From NCBI RefSeq assembly GCF_008831285.2, contig NC_045141.1:312001-376000 (forward strand): DNA of 64,000 nucleotides. Direction: 5' to 3'. The notes under the pieces are model-generated. The model had not been told where the DNA came from, did not search any database, and saw nothing but the letters and a program-made list of their open reading frames with translations. Every line of letters starts with the position of its first letter. Within the stretch, counting starts at the first letter, position 1. The stretch comes from Nymphaea colorata. Taxonomy: Eukaryota; Streptophyta; Magnoliopsida; Nymphaeales; Nymphaeaceae. The position numbers were made by a program, and so were the translations under genes. Below, in pieces: positions 42,867 to 57,800 of this stretch.

Positions 42867-44152
42867 TAGAGCTGCACGATGAGTGGAGACAATACTCGAA
42901 CTTACAATACTCGAACTTATTGAAAAAACTTATCGAACTTGACTTGTTTATAAACAAGCCAAGCTCGAGTTTAAACTTAAATATTACTTAGAACTTATTC
43001 AAAGAACTTATCGAACTTGACTTGTTTTCGAGCTCGAGTTTAAACTTAAACATTAAACGAGTTGAGTTCGAGTTATAAGAATTGAACTTATTTATGCTCG
43101 TATGAGCTCAGCTCGACTACCGAAAATTATTTCATCTAATTACATGAACCGGTTTCAGGGAGCCACCAAAACCAATTCATCGATTTAGGTTAAATGCCTT
43201 TGTTTACTGTTCATTTTTCATTTTTAACCTTCTCGTTCTTTTGTTTTGCTTGACCTTTTTCTCTCTCTCTCTCTTCTATCTACCACCCACACCGACTCAC
43301 CGCCGCACAAGCTGTGACCACTACCATATGTTCCGTAGAGTCTGGTCACTATCTGACTTTCCTGCTACTTCTAGGCCTCTACCGAACTGTTGCTTACTAG
43401 TATATATGCCTATTGCCTCTATCTCTCTTTCACACTCTCAGCCATTGCTTCTTTCTCTCACCTTTTGCAGGTTTTGGATGGACCCAAGGGCAGTGCTTTC
43501 TGTTGGTTTTAGGAGAACCCAACGCTGCAATGCAACAACACTCTTCGTTAGACTGACACAACGGAACCAACGTACTTTGCTGCCGCCAGTATGCCTCAGC
43601 CTTTCTCTCTCTTTCTCAGTGTGTCACACTTTCTTTCTCTTATAACAGTAGTTTAATTGTTGAAATAGTTTGCTTGTTAAATTGTTCCCTAATCTTGTTT
43701 GCATTTTTTGTGTTGAACCCCCTTGTTTTCATGGTTGTACCACAGAATTTGTTCTTATTGATGTGTAGCTTTGTGATTAAGTGGAAAATTTTAAGTCATT
43801 TGCTCATTTAACTTATAATTCTAAAAATAATATCTTGGTACTACAGGACAATCATACCCTAGTTTGTATCGCAGAAAAGCCAACAGTAAGTTTTTCTTTC
43901 AACTTGAGGTAACAAGTTTTGCTTTGGTGTTGTAAACGAGTTAAACGAGTTGATTTGATGTAAACAAGTTTTAAAAAATAAGTTATGACATAAATGAGTT
44001 AAGCGAGTTAAGGGAGTCGAACTCGAGCTCGACGTTGTATAATCGAGCCAAGCTCGAGCTCAATGCTATATAATCGAGTCAAGCTTGAGCTTGTGTTATG
44101 GAGCTTGACTCGAGTTCAAGCTCGAGTTCATCTCCTCTCGTGTGCAGCCCTA
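42867..44152. mobile_element. hAT-like TIR element upstream of CLPR1
   Basis: The left end TAGAGCTGCACGATGAG (42867-42883) and, on the other strand, the right end TAGGGCTGCACACGAG (44152-44137) are inverted repeats of the TAGGGCTG type seen in many hAT MITEs. The flanks CTTATTAC and TATATTAG agree at five of eight positions, so the duplication is weak. Subterminal regions are dense in GAACTTATCGAACTTGA and GAGCTCGAG words. The centre (43200-43660) is CT-rich and gives a spurious 134-codon ORF. No transposase is seen. Confidence 0.6.
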
Positions 44153-44640
44153 TATATTAGTTTAATAATCTCCAGACAAAAACATACTTTTGTTAGATAG
44201 ATATGTTGTCATAGGCTTACTTTTTTCGGTCCATGCGGCATGACGGTAGCCTATCCACTGTAAGCATTAGGGGGCAAAAGAGTGCATTGATAATTTGAAA
44301 ACAATGACTGCATGCAAAAATCAAATGACGTGAGAAAATAGAGGGAGACATTTGCAATGAGCATATATTGCATTTATCACAGAGGCAATATAAGCAAGAA
44401 AGTTTGGAAGAAAGCTAAACTTTACTTACATGACTGAAGCTATTTACATAGGATTTGAATCTCTACCATTCAAAACACAGAATCCCCTACATGCACTGAA
44501 GTCGGTTGGAGGGTGCTCCATTACAAGTAAATAAAACATAAACCAAAGACATTATAAGCAGAAGGAAAATAAGACAAAACAAACTGACTCACACAGAGGA
44601 ATAGGCTCTCTCCTTCAAATCATGCAATGTCTTCGGTGCT
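44153..44640. other. No gene seen
   Basis: AT-rich sequence between the hAT-like element and the gypsy fragment. I find no motif or repeat end. Confidence 0.5.
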
Positions 44641-44679
44641 AACCGTTGCATGGTAGGCCGAGACTTCCTCTCGGTGTCA

Positions 44680-45402
44680 CTACTTCAGCCGGAAGGCATA
44701 CTCCCACGTTGGTTGTTCATTGCCTGCCCACTTCACCAAGTACTTCTTCGGCTCTCCATGGTAATTGATTTTGTGCCGAAGAATTTGCTTCATTTGGCAG
44801 TCGACCGCTCCGTTGGTTGATGGTGCTCTTTGTAAGATTAGCTCCCACTGCAGCGTTTTCCTCTTCAAGTTTTTACCATCGGCATAGAAGAGCTTCAGGT
44901 TGCAAACATGGAACATTGAATGTATTTTGAAGTCTGGTGGCAGATCTAGCTTGTACACCAACTTCAGGATCCTTGACTATTGTGGATGGAAGCTTGTTGA
45001 AAACAACAAGTCTGAGCTCAACAATCGGAACACTTCACGTCGGAACTTACTTGTGAAGCGGGTGTCATGATCACTTACAATGCTTTTTGAAACACCCCCA
45101 ATCACTATGTTATTTATGAACATCTGCGCATCTTTTCTACAAGATACTCCTTTGAGGTTGGGTTGAAGGTGACATATTTAAAAAATTGATCTACAATCGC
45201 AAAGATAGAGTTCCAAAAGGCTAACATTTTTCTGATTCGTCCTCTTGTCTTGTTGGCAAATGAAGGACGTCTTTATATAGGCCTTCACATCATCCCACAT
45301 TTGTGACCAATAATAGCCATGTTCAAGGAGTGTCAAGGCCCGTTCCTGGCCAGGATGGCTTGCCCACAATGTATCATGGCATTTCTTTAATAGCTCCCAC
45401 AA
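44680..45402 (-). pseudogene. Ty3/gypsy integrase and chromodomain remnant
   Basis: Minus strand from 45402: MWELLKKCHDTLWASHPGQE and CQQDKRTNQKN (HHCC zinc-binding domain), then after a frame change SIFAIVDQFFKYVTF (first catalytic Asp), stops, GGVSKSIVSDHDTRFTSKFR (second Asp), another break, then YKLDLPPDFKIHSMFHVCNL and the chromodomain-like end YLVKWAGNEQPTWEYAFRL. The DDE Glu region is deleted. No LTR is visible. This is a chromovirus-type 3' pol relic. Confidence 0.82.
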
Positions 45403-45562
45403 AGATTATCACATCTCGGCATGAATATGCATCCACCTTTAGTGAGGAGAAGTCCATCCCATAACCAGAATCTCTAGGTCTTCCATGCCTTAACCAAGCC
45501 ATTAGGTGATTTGCCATGGAGTCCTACTGCATGCCTTCACAAACATGCTCGAGGAGAATAGG

Positions 45563-46030
45563 CACTTGTGATTATAATCATTTAAATAAATCTTTGTTTG
45601 TTGATCTAATTATAAGTCTAACTCTTTGGGTGAAGTATAATTGTAAAAATGATGATTTAATTTAGCTTGTATCAATACATACTTGTTATTATCATAATTT
45701 AAAGTAACCTCTATAAATGTAATTACAAGTTAAATTCAATAAATAAGGAACAATTGGCAAATAATGGAGTTAAATCTCATCCATATTAATACGTACTTGT
45801 CATTACAATAATTTTAATGAACATCTATAAATGTAATTATAAGTTACCATTGGATAAGCTATAATTAAGCAAAATAATGATTCAAATGTCATTTGCATCA
45901 TTTTGTACTTGTGGTTTTGGTAATTTAAATGAATCTTTATAAATATATAAGTCAAACTCATTGAATTAACTACAATTGAGCAAATGATAGATGTAAATAT
46001 CATATATATCATTTCTTGTTTCTGACTCCA
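45563..46030. repeat. Degenerate tandem repeat, about 4 units of 108-117 bp
   Basis: The landmark (A/T)(C/T)TTGT(G/T/C)NTT recurs at about 45563, 45680, 45794, 45906 and 46012, followed each time by ATAATTTAAA(T/G) and A(C/T)CT(C/T)TATAAAT. It is AT-rich and non-coding. The spurious 79-codon minus ORF here arises from the repeat. Confidence 0.6.
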
Positions 46031-48480
46031 ATTATGTATCATTACTTACTTGCAGCCACAAGATTTACAACAATATTTCTGGAATAGTAAAAAAACTACA
46101 AGTTATTTCAAAAGTTGTCTAAAAAAGCAATGAAAGCTGGAACTTCATTGTGCCACTTTAATATTGAAGCAAATAATAACATAACCATAAAATTTGAGTC
46201 TCTATTAGTAAATGTGCATGTGTAGTTATAATATATCTAGATGATGGGAACTCATCAATAATAATATTCACATGCACAATATTGCATAGAGAACACATCT
46301 ATGATGTCAGCAAACATACGAGAAATATAAATATTCATAATTGCTTACAATTAAGTTATATGTATGTCAAAAGTAAATAACTTACCTTGAACAAAAATAT
46401 GAGCTTTGATTCTGATGACACCAAATCTAGACCATAATTTTAAAGATTTTTAAAAAAATTCCAAAACCATTTTAAATTTAAATTTAAATTTAAATCAAAA
46501 TACACAAGAATAATTTTTCAAACTTCCAAATTCTAAAATTATAGGGCTTCATTATTCTAATGCCATCAGTAAATAATAGGTTCAATTAAACCATCAAGTT
46601 GTTTCATAAAAAGTAGAGAATAAAAAGTCATTCAGAATTTCTAAATTACATAATTTGAATTATGACATGGACTAATTGGAGAACATCAGTTCATCGCACA
46701 ATGCAGTAATCTCATCACCATCCATTCTACTCTTGGCCACCTAAAAAATAATAGATGCAGATGAGAACTTGGAAAGCTTTTAGTATGATGTCTATCCTTG
46801 GTTTATTTCAAAATACATGGCTAACAATCCAAAATTTAATTTACAATACTAAGACATAAAATCATGAGATTTAATGCTTGTTGTCAATGCCAAATATGCA
46901 CATTGAAGATAAAGCATTTCACAATAGCAAGTACTCACAACATAGTAATAAAAAATACATGTACAAATGCTATTGTTGTTCATTATCAATTGACATACTT
47001 GCAACCTTGCTGACAAACAATAGTGTCTGCAACCCTTCATGAACAGGGAGCACGAAGTAGCAAAATTGGAATTTTGGGTTTTGAAAAATTGCTAGATAAA
47101 GGGATTCGCGTCAGAATGAGGTTTGATTGTTTCTGGCACTTTTAATAGAGGCAATCATGCGAAGGAGTAAATTTCTAAAAAGTTGTATAAGTCATTTGAT
47201 TTATGTTTGCAATTTGACTTTGAAATTTATTTTGAACTTTATTGAAAATTTGGGCAAATACTCTTGAATTTCTGCAAAATTGAAATTTGGAAATTGGCTA
47301 TAAATTAAGTATTGTATAAAATTGATTTGAATTGGAACCATCAATTTGATCCAAAATTTGATAGATTTGGAAAATTTGACTTGAAAATTGGAAAATTAAT
47401 TTGTAAATAGTTGAATTTTTAACTTGTGTTAGAGATTTTATTCATATGAATTTGAACCTATGATCTTGGATTAAAAAAACAAAATTGAATTTGGGTTTAA
47501 GAAAATTTTCAAAAAAGAACTTGATTTGAGCAGCTAATTTAACTTGAAAACTAGATCAAATAATCTAATTTGAAAATCTCTTTTAAAAATTGGTTGATTG
47601 AAACCAAACATTTGATTGGATTTTGAGAGAAATTGATACTCTTTACAAATTATACCAAGTTATCTTTCAGAAGATTATGAATTTTTCAAGTTCATAAGCA
47701 AAGTTTGTTTTAGCAAAATAGTGATTCCAAATTTTTTTTAGAAGATGTAGCAAAATCCTAAGTTTCAAATGCATTGTTAATAAGATTGAGTAAATTCTAA
47801 GTTTCTTCTTCAAAACCAAGTGATGACCTAAATTCTTTGTTACAATATGACTCAAGTCACATTTTGCAACTTAGAATTGGTTCATTTATTTTCTAAAGAT
47901 AATGCACATGTGTGTGATTGAATAGGTGAGTGCATGCATGACTTAAGAAAATAAACTATTTGCATCTATACATTCTTCACTTTCACTTGCTCTTCATACA
48001 TGTAATCACCCCAAAATTTTCCAAAAAGACTACATTCTTTTACCCAAACACAAAACTTAACTTTAGATATGAGATTTAAACCCAAATTCAATTCTCAGAT
48101 CCAAATTAGATCTGAAACCCAAGTTCAGATCAAAGTCAAGCATTTCAAACCCAAAATTCAAAAACAAGTTCGAAACGACAAAATTTGAATTCATGAAGCA
48201 TGCACAGACCTTTCTTTTGTTTTAAGATCTCATTCTCGTGCCAAAACGTGTCTCTAAGCCTAAGTCACATGCTAGAATGAGTCAACAACCGATTGAACTT
48301 AAATCGGATTTAAGACGAGTTTGGAGTCCCTTAAAACGAGGCCGACCACCCATTTATAACAGAAACCATTTTTATAACATTTTTATGTAAACGACCCTTA
48401 AAAATAATTTTTATGCAAACAACCCTTATTGTTTTGATTTGAAACCCAGACTCAACTTATTAATATTATATCACCTGGTT
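46031..48480. other. AT-rich unassigned sequence
   Basis: No gene is seen. TTTAAATTTAAATTTAAATT at 46474-46493 is self-complementary. 47050-47900 is dense in AATTTG/GAAATTTG words. 48230-48480 (CATTTATAACAG, TATGTAAACGACCC, ATGCAAACAACCC) looks like LTR or leader sequence of an unrecognised retroelement, but I found no partner. Confidence 0.35.
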
Positions 48481-50400
48481 TTTTATGGAGACCTGGGATG
48501 AGACGCCCGAGTTAGCTGCATTAAACGGTGTGTCGAGCCGGTTCGACCAAAAGAACCACCGCACGATGGCATCAGCCTCCTGTCCCCTGACGCCTCAACT
48601 TCAGGCGGATTGCAAGGGATTCAAGTGGGCGGCATCAAGCGACCGACCAGAAGCTGTGATGATCTTCGACCAAGCTGCTACACCTCTGTACCAATGATTG
48701 ACCACCGGTAATCAGGTGGAGTTCCTTGCAGCAGCAAAATGAAGCAAACGGTAGAGAGTAGCAGGTGAACAACAACTATAGTGCGTCGGGTGAGGAGCTC
48801 TTCTCAGGTGACCGATTCCGGCAGAAGGTACTAGACATCGCATGGAGCTGTTGGGTGTGCTTCCTCACTTGATCATTGCTATAGGGCATGCTTCCTCATC
48901 CCTATCCCCCGATGTTTCGTTTTCCAGTGGGCTGCACGAGGTTCCAGGGTGGGAGACAAGCATGTAGCAGCAAGACATGGGAGCAAGGTAGCAGCAGGAG
49001 AGCGTCTCTCCTCCTCTATTTAAACTTCAATTGACAAAAAAATGGAATGATTTTGATCGCCTAATAGAATTTACAAACCCCTCGAACAATCCCCGGTCAA
49101 TTTGAGCAAGAAATCAGCTCCAATCTTCATCTCAAAATAGTCCATGTTTCTCAGGCGAGCAACCCTTCAGCAACACTGTTGATTCGTCCACTGTGGCTTA
49201 CTCTGGCGGTCTCTTGCCCTCCAATTGCTCAAACTGGTTGCTCGGTCTCTTGCAGTCACAACTAGCCCATGCTTAACCAGTGCCATGGCTCCCGCCAGTA
49301 GGAATAAGTAGATCTCCTGTTCCTACAGAAACCCTCCCCTGTTCGCACGAGGGAGGAAACAACAGCTGATCAACTGGGTGGCATTGCCATCTCCAGCATC
49401 CGATTGCTGTGATATTGCACCGACAACATCGCTGGCTCATTGCGGTTCCAACGAGCCCAAGCTCGACCGAAACCGACGCCGGAGTTGACCGAAATCACAA
49501 GTTTTCGGTCCCCTATTTCTGAGACTTCTGTTCCTACGACAGCAGAATACAACTCTACTCAACGGGCCATATCTCTGGATCCCGACATTGGGTATTTGTA
49601 AGAATATCTCATCATCTTTCTGGTTCCCGCATGGTTCCGACGAGCCATAGAATGATGGAATCTGAGTAAGGAGCAAAAATCTGTAGATATCGAATGGAGA
49701 CCCTGCCTTTTGGCAGGTTCAGTCTGCAGAATCAGCAACAACAATGAGAACAGTTTATATTCCCTGGCCTTTGCCATCCATACCTGGTGTGGTTTCATAC
49801 TTTTTTGGTTTCATGACGTGCCTGACTTCTCTACCTTTCCATCGAGCTATAGCTCGCCTCTGTTGGACCTATCTCTAGAGAGCACACAGCCAGCGAAGCA
49901 CACCCTATCGCTCGGCAAACACCCCTGCATGGCAGCCTGTGAGCAGCACCTGTTTGAGGGCCGAGGGTGTTTTGACGGATCCCTGTCTGACAAATTGACC
50001 ATCATTCGTGGTAGCTGACATCCTCAGCTTTCCAACAAACCCAGGCACGCCCCAATCTGAGCTCTGAGGAGGGAGCAGTTGCGTTTGAAAGTTGTACTTG
50101 TCTATTGGCATCAACAGGCGCAACAACAAGGAGATAGGCGCTGGGAGGAGCTTGCTACCTCGCCCTCTTTGGTTGAATCATACCAGCGACCTCCGTCTGA
50201 CCAACCTTCTAAATTGGTCCCCATTTGGTAACTAAATCTGCCACCCTCTCTATTGTTTATGGTATACTGAAGAACATTGATTGCTGCCTTCTTGGTTGCA
50301 TGACTGAGCGAGGAGGAGCTGAGCTTATGGGGTACCCTGCTACTTCTCAAGGCCGGCAATATCCCTAGTCACCGGCGACCGCTCTAAGATCTTTCAAAGT
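48481..50400. other. GC-richer island, no recognised gene
   Basis: It differs in base composition from both flanks, like the body of an inserted element. Small ORFs up to 102 codons (49710-50018) have no motif that I know, and none is convincing. GGTTCC(A/G)ACGAGCC occurs at 49443 and 49633. The edges coincide with AT-rich, LTR-like sequence on the left. It may be a non-autonomous retroelement interior. Confidence 0.3.
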
Positions 50401-53400
50401 AAGAGTTTCTCTTCTAAATCATTGTCATTAGATGTACATAACTGATTGATCATTCCATTTTTTTTTCCTTATTTCATCTCTTTTTATCTTTTTATGGTAA
50501 TATGAAATAACTTTCAAATCTCCTTTTTGGAGTCAACAAGCTATTCTTGAGTGCACTGAGAGCATGAGAAGATAAGATGATCATTTTATGATTAAAGCAT
50601 GTTTTATTTTTTCTTGAATGTTGCTTTGTTTTAATAGTTCATGCATAGTTGATTGATCTTTCCATTTATATGTGAATGCACGGCGAGAATGAGAGTATGG
50701 TTTGAGATTTTTTCTTTATTCTTATGCTAATTTTGAGGTTAAGGCTTGTCCAACTGAAAAAAGCCTCACAAATATGTACATGTTAATATGCATTTTCATG
50801 TCATTTTGCATTTAGTTTCCATTTTCATTATCCAATTAGAAACCCTAATGAGCATCTTATCATGTGGTTTGATTTCCTTCCATACCCAACAGTGAAATAA
50901 ACATATTCTCTTGTAACAAACAAAATAATATATTTTATGTTAATATCTAAAATATTTGAAATTATGCTTTTCAAAATATTTTCAAAAGATCTCTCTCTAA
51001 TGCAGCATTGGAGACTTAGCTTAGGTTCTTACATGAGCCCAAGCTCCTCTCCGGCCTACATAAAACTTGAAGTCGAATATTTTAAGTTATTTCTTGATTT
51101 TTAATCTCACGAAGACACACACACACACATTTTCTTTCTATGTTTCCACATTTTATTTTACAAATTTTCATATACATAAGAATGCATATGTGTTCTACTT
51201 ACTCTCTCTAAATTCTTTTATTTCTTTTCTCAAGACTTCACCTACAAATTTCTTATACATATATACGTATATATGTATATAGACATATATGTGTATGCAT
51301 ATAAATTATTATTTCTTTTCTTGTAAAAATATCTCTTTTTATTCAAATCAATATCATTTTTACAAATTTTTGTGCATATGTGATGGTATGTATACGTATA
51401 TGTACATTTTTTTCTATCTCTTTCTCTTTCCTTTTTTTTTTCTTTGGGAGTATTTTATCTTTTCATTCTTTTGCACATATTTTTCTTTCAAGATCTTTTT
51501 ATTTACCGACTATACCAAAACCAAAACTCAAATAATTACTCAATATTAGATTCTTGTTTGATGATCTACAACTTCATTCCATTTTCAAAAACTTTTTTTT
51601 CTTTATAAAATTATTTATGACAATTGTAAAAACAAAAAACCAAGATGTGTGTTATGGTAGGAATGCTTTTAGATTAATGTCATGGTAGGAATGAATTATT
51701 CTTTTCTAATCATATAGGATCAATACGTTCATGCATTTTCACTTATTTAATATTACTTATGATCACAAACACATCTCTAAAGAAGCTAAGCAGGATGATA
51801 TAAAACTTTAATTAGGTAGTAACCCAATTAGAACAAAAACTCGCACCTACTTAAAGCCTTAAGAGAGTACTAAAGTGATCTCAAAATGATTTCTCAAACT
51901 TTCCAAACGATATTTATAAAGATTTCTCAATTCAAGTTTTCCCCAAAATGTTTTACATCCTCAAGTAATTATTCAAAAAGTTTTTCAAAAATTTGAAACA
52001 TCAAACTTTCAATATTTTCTCTAACACTACACCGCATATAGAATGAAAAATTTGTTTAAGCCAAAATGAAATGCAACAAGGATAAGCATGACCCTTGGAT
52101 TGATTACCTCCGGTAAAGGTGCGGGGAACGATCAATCCTCGTACCGATGGGCGAATCCCCTTCCCTCTCATTTCAAAACAAAAACTCATTTTTCTAGAAC
52201 ACTTCAAAACCAAAAGAAATTTTGGGGATGCAAACAACACATAAATATGCATTTGTGAAATGAAGAACCATTTTTTATGTGAAATTGGATATGTAGGAAA
52301 TTGTAGATCCACTCAAGAAAATATTTCATTTTTGTAGCCATATAAGGGTGGATTTCAACTAACGGAATGGATGAATCCGTTCTTATTAGACTATGGACAA
52401 AATGAATGAATGCAAATACATAGCATTGAAGCATAAACGACAAATTTTCACTCTCTCATTTCTCGTGTTCATGCATGACATAGATGAAATGGAAAATAAA
52501 TAAGAAGAGGGAAGAGAGTAGTAAAGTAGGCAAGCAATGAGCCATATTCTATATTTCGCTCTCCTATTTTGGTTTTAACTCACCGTGGACTTCACTCATG
52601 GTTGGAGTTTAGAAAACTTGGGTTTGATTCAAGGGGTTGGCCGGCTGAAATAGGATGGCCTTGTGTCTTTTTAAAAATTCTTTGAAATAGGCATTTTCTT
52701 TGAAACCGGGAAATGCAGGTGATGCACATTAACATGTATGACATGTACAAATTGGCTCTCTAGCTGGACATTATTCCCAACTGGAAATTAAAGAAAATAA
52801 AATCCCTCCCACGTTAGCTTCATTCATCCAAGAAATGAAATGAAAAACAGGATAAAGGAAGAGGAAGGCCCTACTTTGTGAATGAGGGCTGGTCTAGGTA
52901 GGTGATGTGGCATGGACCAACCACAATTGGCGGGTGATGTGGCTGCCACAAAACCTTACCTTAAAGAGCTCTCTTAGACTTTTATTGGTCAAAGCTAAAG
53001 ATCTTCTATAGATGATTAGAATTTTTTTTTAATCTTCCTTTGAAAAAGAAGGGTTGAGCCCACCTACTCCCACGCATGGGCTAGGTGTGCCTTGGCTTGG
53101 TAAAGTCTAGTGTGACTTTCACCAAGTCAAATCAAATTAAATTTAATTCGAAAAGTTGGGTTTTGTACCTAGTTTTAGCTTGAAATTCAATTTTTAAAAT
53201 ATGAATGATGTTTTAGGATAACCTTTGACATTGTTGACTTCGAACACTCTCTCTTTCGAGTGTCTTCTTGTTTGACTTAAGTTAACTGGACTTTGACCTA
53301 GTGATCTAATCTTAAAATCATATTGAATGTTAGATTTACTTTCTATAAGTGCAATACCCAAATTTAACTTATAAGGATTTTTAAATCTACATTAAATTAA

Positions 53401-54814
53401 ATTAGAAGGCATTTTTTTATCCAAAATTTTGTTTGAGAAAAGGGTTGACTTAGTCAAAATCCTAATTTGAATTTATGTTGTTCAGTTGCATGCTTGATTT
53501 GTACAATTATAAGTTCCATTAAATAATTGGTTCGTATAAAACCCCAAATTAGGCTTTATCAATTGAATTGGATTGAGAATGACAATTTTGTCCAAAATTG
53601 AATTGACTGGCGGTTTGACCATGATCAACATCCCATTGCTTTGACCTCGGCTGAGTTTGATGAATTTGATAGCATTTGATGCTTACAAAACATTTAAACC
53701 TATTTTAACTAAGTTCAACTTGAAATGAGTTTTAATTGAGCCTCTTCAAAGTATCAACAATTAATTCTGTCTAAAGATTGTGTCAGTCAACATGTTCAAA
53801 TCTGACCTGTTTTGACTGGACTCATGCTTGACATGAGCCAATAGAGGGGGCGCCCCATTTGGGTGAGTTCAGGTCAAACTCACTTGCCATTAAGTGGGTT
53901 TGAGACGTGTCCTAGCATGTAAAAAGGGGCCAATGCATGTTGGCATCTTTAAGGTCTTGTCTCCTCATTTATGAAAGTTGATCTTCTTTTCATTATTTTA
54001 ATTTTTTTTTGGAGATCTTCGTTTCATTATTTTAATATTTCTTTTTTTTTCTTTCTTAGATTTGCATTTTTCATTTTTGAATTTTTAGATAATTTTGTTG
54101 TCTCAAGTCAAAAGGAGTACTTTTAAATTGGTTTTAATCAGAAGGGGCTTGTGTCCCCACTTGGGTGGGCCCTTGCCTATGCAGACCAGCTGGGGCCTAC
54201 ATGAGGTCCCACCCAGTGCTCTAAAACTTAATTAAGTTGTAAAACTTTGTTTTAGGTCTGGTTTTGATTTAAACACTAAATTTGTAATTAGATTTTGGTT
54301 TAAACCCCTAATATAGATCCAGTATTGCACACTGGATTTGGATATGGACTCATAATTCTACAATCTGATTTGTGTGTCATGAATTAAGTTCATAAGTTGA
54401 ACCTAAATTGGGTTTGATGTTCAAAATTCACTTTGAAATTGAAGTTTATCACAATTATTTTTGTGAAATTATTTGCAAAATTTAGAATTGTCATTAACGA
54501 TTGATTGAGAAAATTTATGGTGTTTACAAACAGGTACTATGCATGTGGTGAACCGACCATTACTGTTTTATTGACAGAATACTTTGTTTTATATAGTGCC
54601 CATAGGTTCAACAACTTTGTATCGGCCGTTGTTTTTCCTTCATTCACTCGGTTTTCAAAAGGTAAATTGGAGGCTCCTCCCCAAATACCATGGTGAGGAA
54701 ACGAGTTATCGCTAGATAGGTGCGCACAGATAAACATATGGTAGAAACTCCAACAAAATGACCGAAAACTAGCTGACGAACATTAGTTCTACTCCGTCTC
54801 ACCTATGTGGAATA
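50401..54814. other. AT-rich sequence, no gene seen
   Basis: Long T-rich or A-rich stretches with an (AC)n run at 51114-51130. 53100-54480 is rich in TTTGATTT/AATTTG words like 47050-47900. 54505-54696 has a 63-codon ORF without motif. I see no conserved protein or RNA gene. Confidence 0.45.
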
Positions 54815-57800
54815 ACTATATATAACACTATCTGATACAATAACACTATATAACCCAATATGACATTATAACACTATATAACCCTATAACACTATAACGC
54901 TATAACACTACTTAACACTATATAAAACTATAACACCTTATAACATTATAATACTATAACTCCATTTAACATTGTATAACACTATATGAAGCAATAATAC
55001 TATAACACTATATAACACTTTACGACATTATATAATACTATAACGCTATAACATTATAATACTACATAACACTATAACACTATATGACATTATAAAACTA
55101 TATAACATTATAGCACAATATGACATTAGCGAACACGATAACACTATATAACATTATACCACTATAACACTATATGACATTATAAAACTATATAACATAC
55201 ATAGCACATTATAACATTACATGACACTATAGAACAATTTAACACCATAACACTATATGACACAATATAACACAATAACACTGTAACACTATAACATTAT
55301 ATAACGCTATAACACCACTACGACACTGTATAACACAATCAAACATTATATAACACTATATGGCACTATATAATACTATAACAATAAAAAACTATTACAC
55401 TATATAATACTATAACAATATATATCACTATAACAATATATATCACTATACAAATATTAGAACACAATATGACACTATATAACACCTTAACATCATATAA
55501 CACTATAACAATATAACACTATATAATATTATAACACTATAACATAATAACATTATGCAACACAATAACACTATATAATACTGCAACACTATTTAACACT
55601 ATATGACACTATAACACTATATAACACTATTACACTATAACAACATATAACACTATAACTCTGTATAACACTATATAACATTATATAACACTATAACACT
55701 ATTTAATACTATAACACCATATAACACTATAAAACATTGTTACACTTTAACACTATATAACTCTATAATGTTATAACATTATATAACAGTATATAACATA
55801 ATAACATTATTTGTAACACTATATAACACTATATCACTATGTAATACAATATAACACTATAAAACAATATAACATTATAACACTATAACGCTATATAACA
55901 CTATACATTATATAACGACATTAATAACACTATATAACACTCAACGCTATAAAACACTATACATTATATAACAATATATAACACTATAATACCATAAAAC
56001 ATAAAATAATACCACAAACTATGTAAAACTACAACACTATAACACAATAACACTATGTAACACCATAACACAATATAACACTGCATGATATTGTAACACT
56101 ATAACAATATACAATACTATATAACACTACAATGATATAACAATATATAACAATGTATAGCACTATAACACTATATAAAACTCTAACACTATATTACACT
56201 ATGGCACTATGTATACTTTATAATACTAAAACACTATAATACTAAAATGTTAAAATACTATAACATTATAACACTATATAACACTCTAACTATTACAATA
56301 TATAGCACTGTAACACCATATGACACTATCACTATACCACTATATAACACTATGACATTTATAACACTATATAACTTCACAACACTATAAAACAGTAAAA
56401 CATGATAACATTATAATACTATTACCACTATAAAAATATATAACATTGTAAACTGTGTAAAACTATAATGTCATATAACAATATAACAGTATATGAAATT
56501 ATATAACACTATGTCACAATATTAACCCTATGACAATATATAGCACTGAAAATACTATACAACACTATAACAATATAAAACACTACAATACTATATAACA
56601 GTACAACACTATGTAACATGATAATACTATATAACACCATGACACCATGTAACACTATATAACACAATAACATCATAAAATTATATAACGATACAACACC
56701 ATAACAACATATAACACTAGAACAATATAACATTATAACACTACCTAACACTATAACAATATATAATACTATAATAATATATAACATTATAACAATGAAT
56801 AACACTATAACAATATAATACTATATAACACTATGTAACACTATAACAATATATAACACTATAATAATATATAACATTATAATACTAAATAACACTATAA
56901 CAATATAATATTATATAACACTATAAAACACTATAACACCATATAACAGTAGATAACATTTTATAATTCTATATAACACCATAATACTATAATAAAATAC
57001 AACAATATAACACTGCATAACACTATAACACTATACGACATTATAATACTATACAACAATATAATATTATATAATACTATAACACTATACCACTATATAA
57101 CACTATGTAACGTTATAACACGATATAACACTACAACATTATATAACACTACAACACTATATGACACTATATAACACTATAACACAATATAATACAATAT
57201 AGCACTATAAAACTATATGACGCCATATGATGTTATATAGCACTACAACACCATAACACTATATAACACTATAGCACAACAAAACACTATATAACACGAT
57301 AATACTATATAACATAATAACACTATATAATAAATATAACACTATAACAATGTATAACACGATAGTACTATAGCACAATATAGCACTATAACACTCTAAC
57401 CATATAACTACATAACACTATATATCACTATAACACAACACTATATATCACTATATAACACTACATCACTTTTACATTTTAAGACTATAACATTATATTA
57501 TACAATATAACAATATATAACACTATAATACTATAACACAATAACTCAATATAACATTATATAGCAATATATAATTATATAACAACACTCTAATACCATA
57601 TAACACTAAATATCACTGTATAACACTAACATCACTTTTACATTATAACACTATAACATTATATTATACAATATAACACTATATGACACTATAATGCTAT
57701 AACATTATATAACACTATAATACTGTAACACAATTACTCAATATAACATTATATAACACCATATAATTATATAACAACACTCTAACATCATATAACATTA

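Noticed and set aside
43241-43645. 134-codon plus ORF
   Set aside because: CT-rich sequence in the middle of the hAT-like element; no domain.
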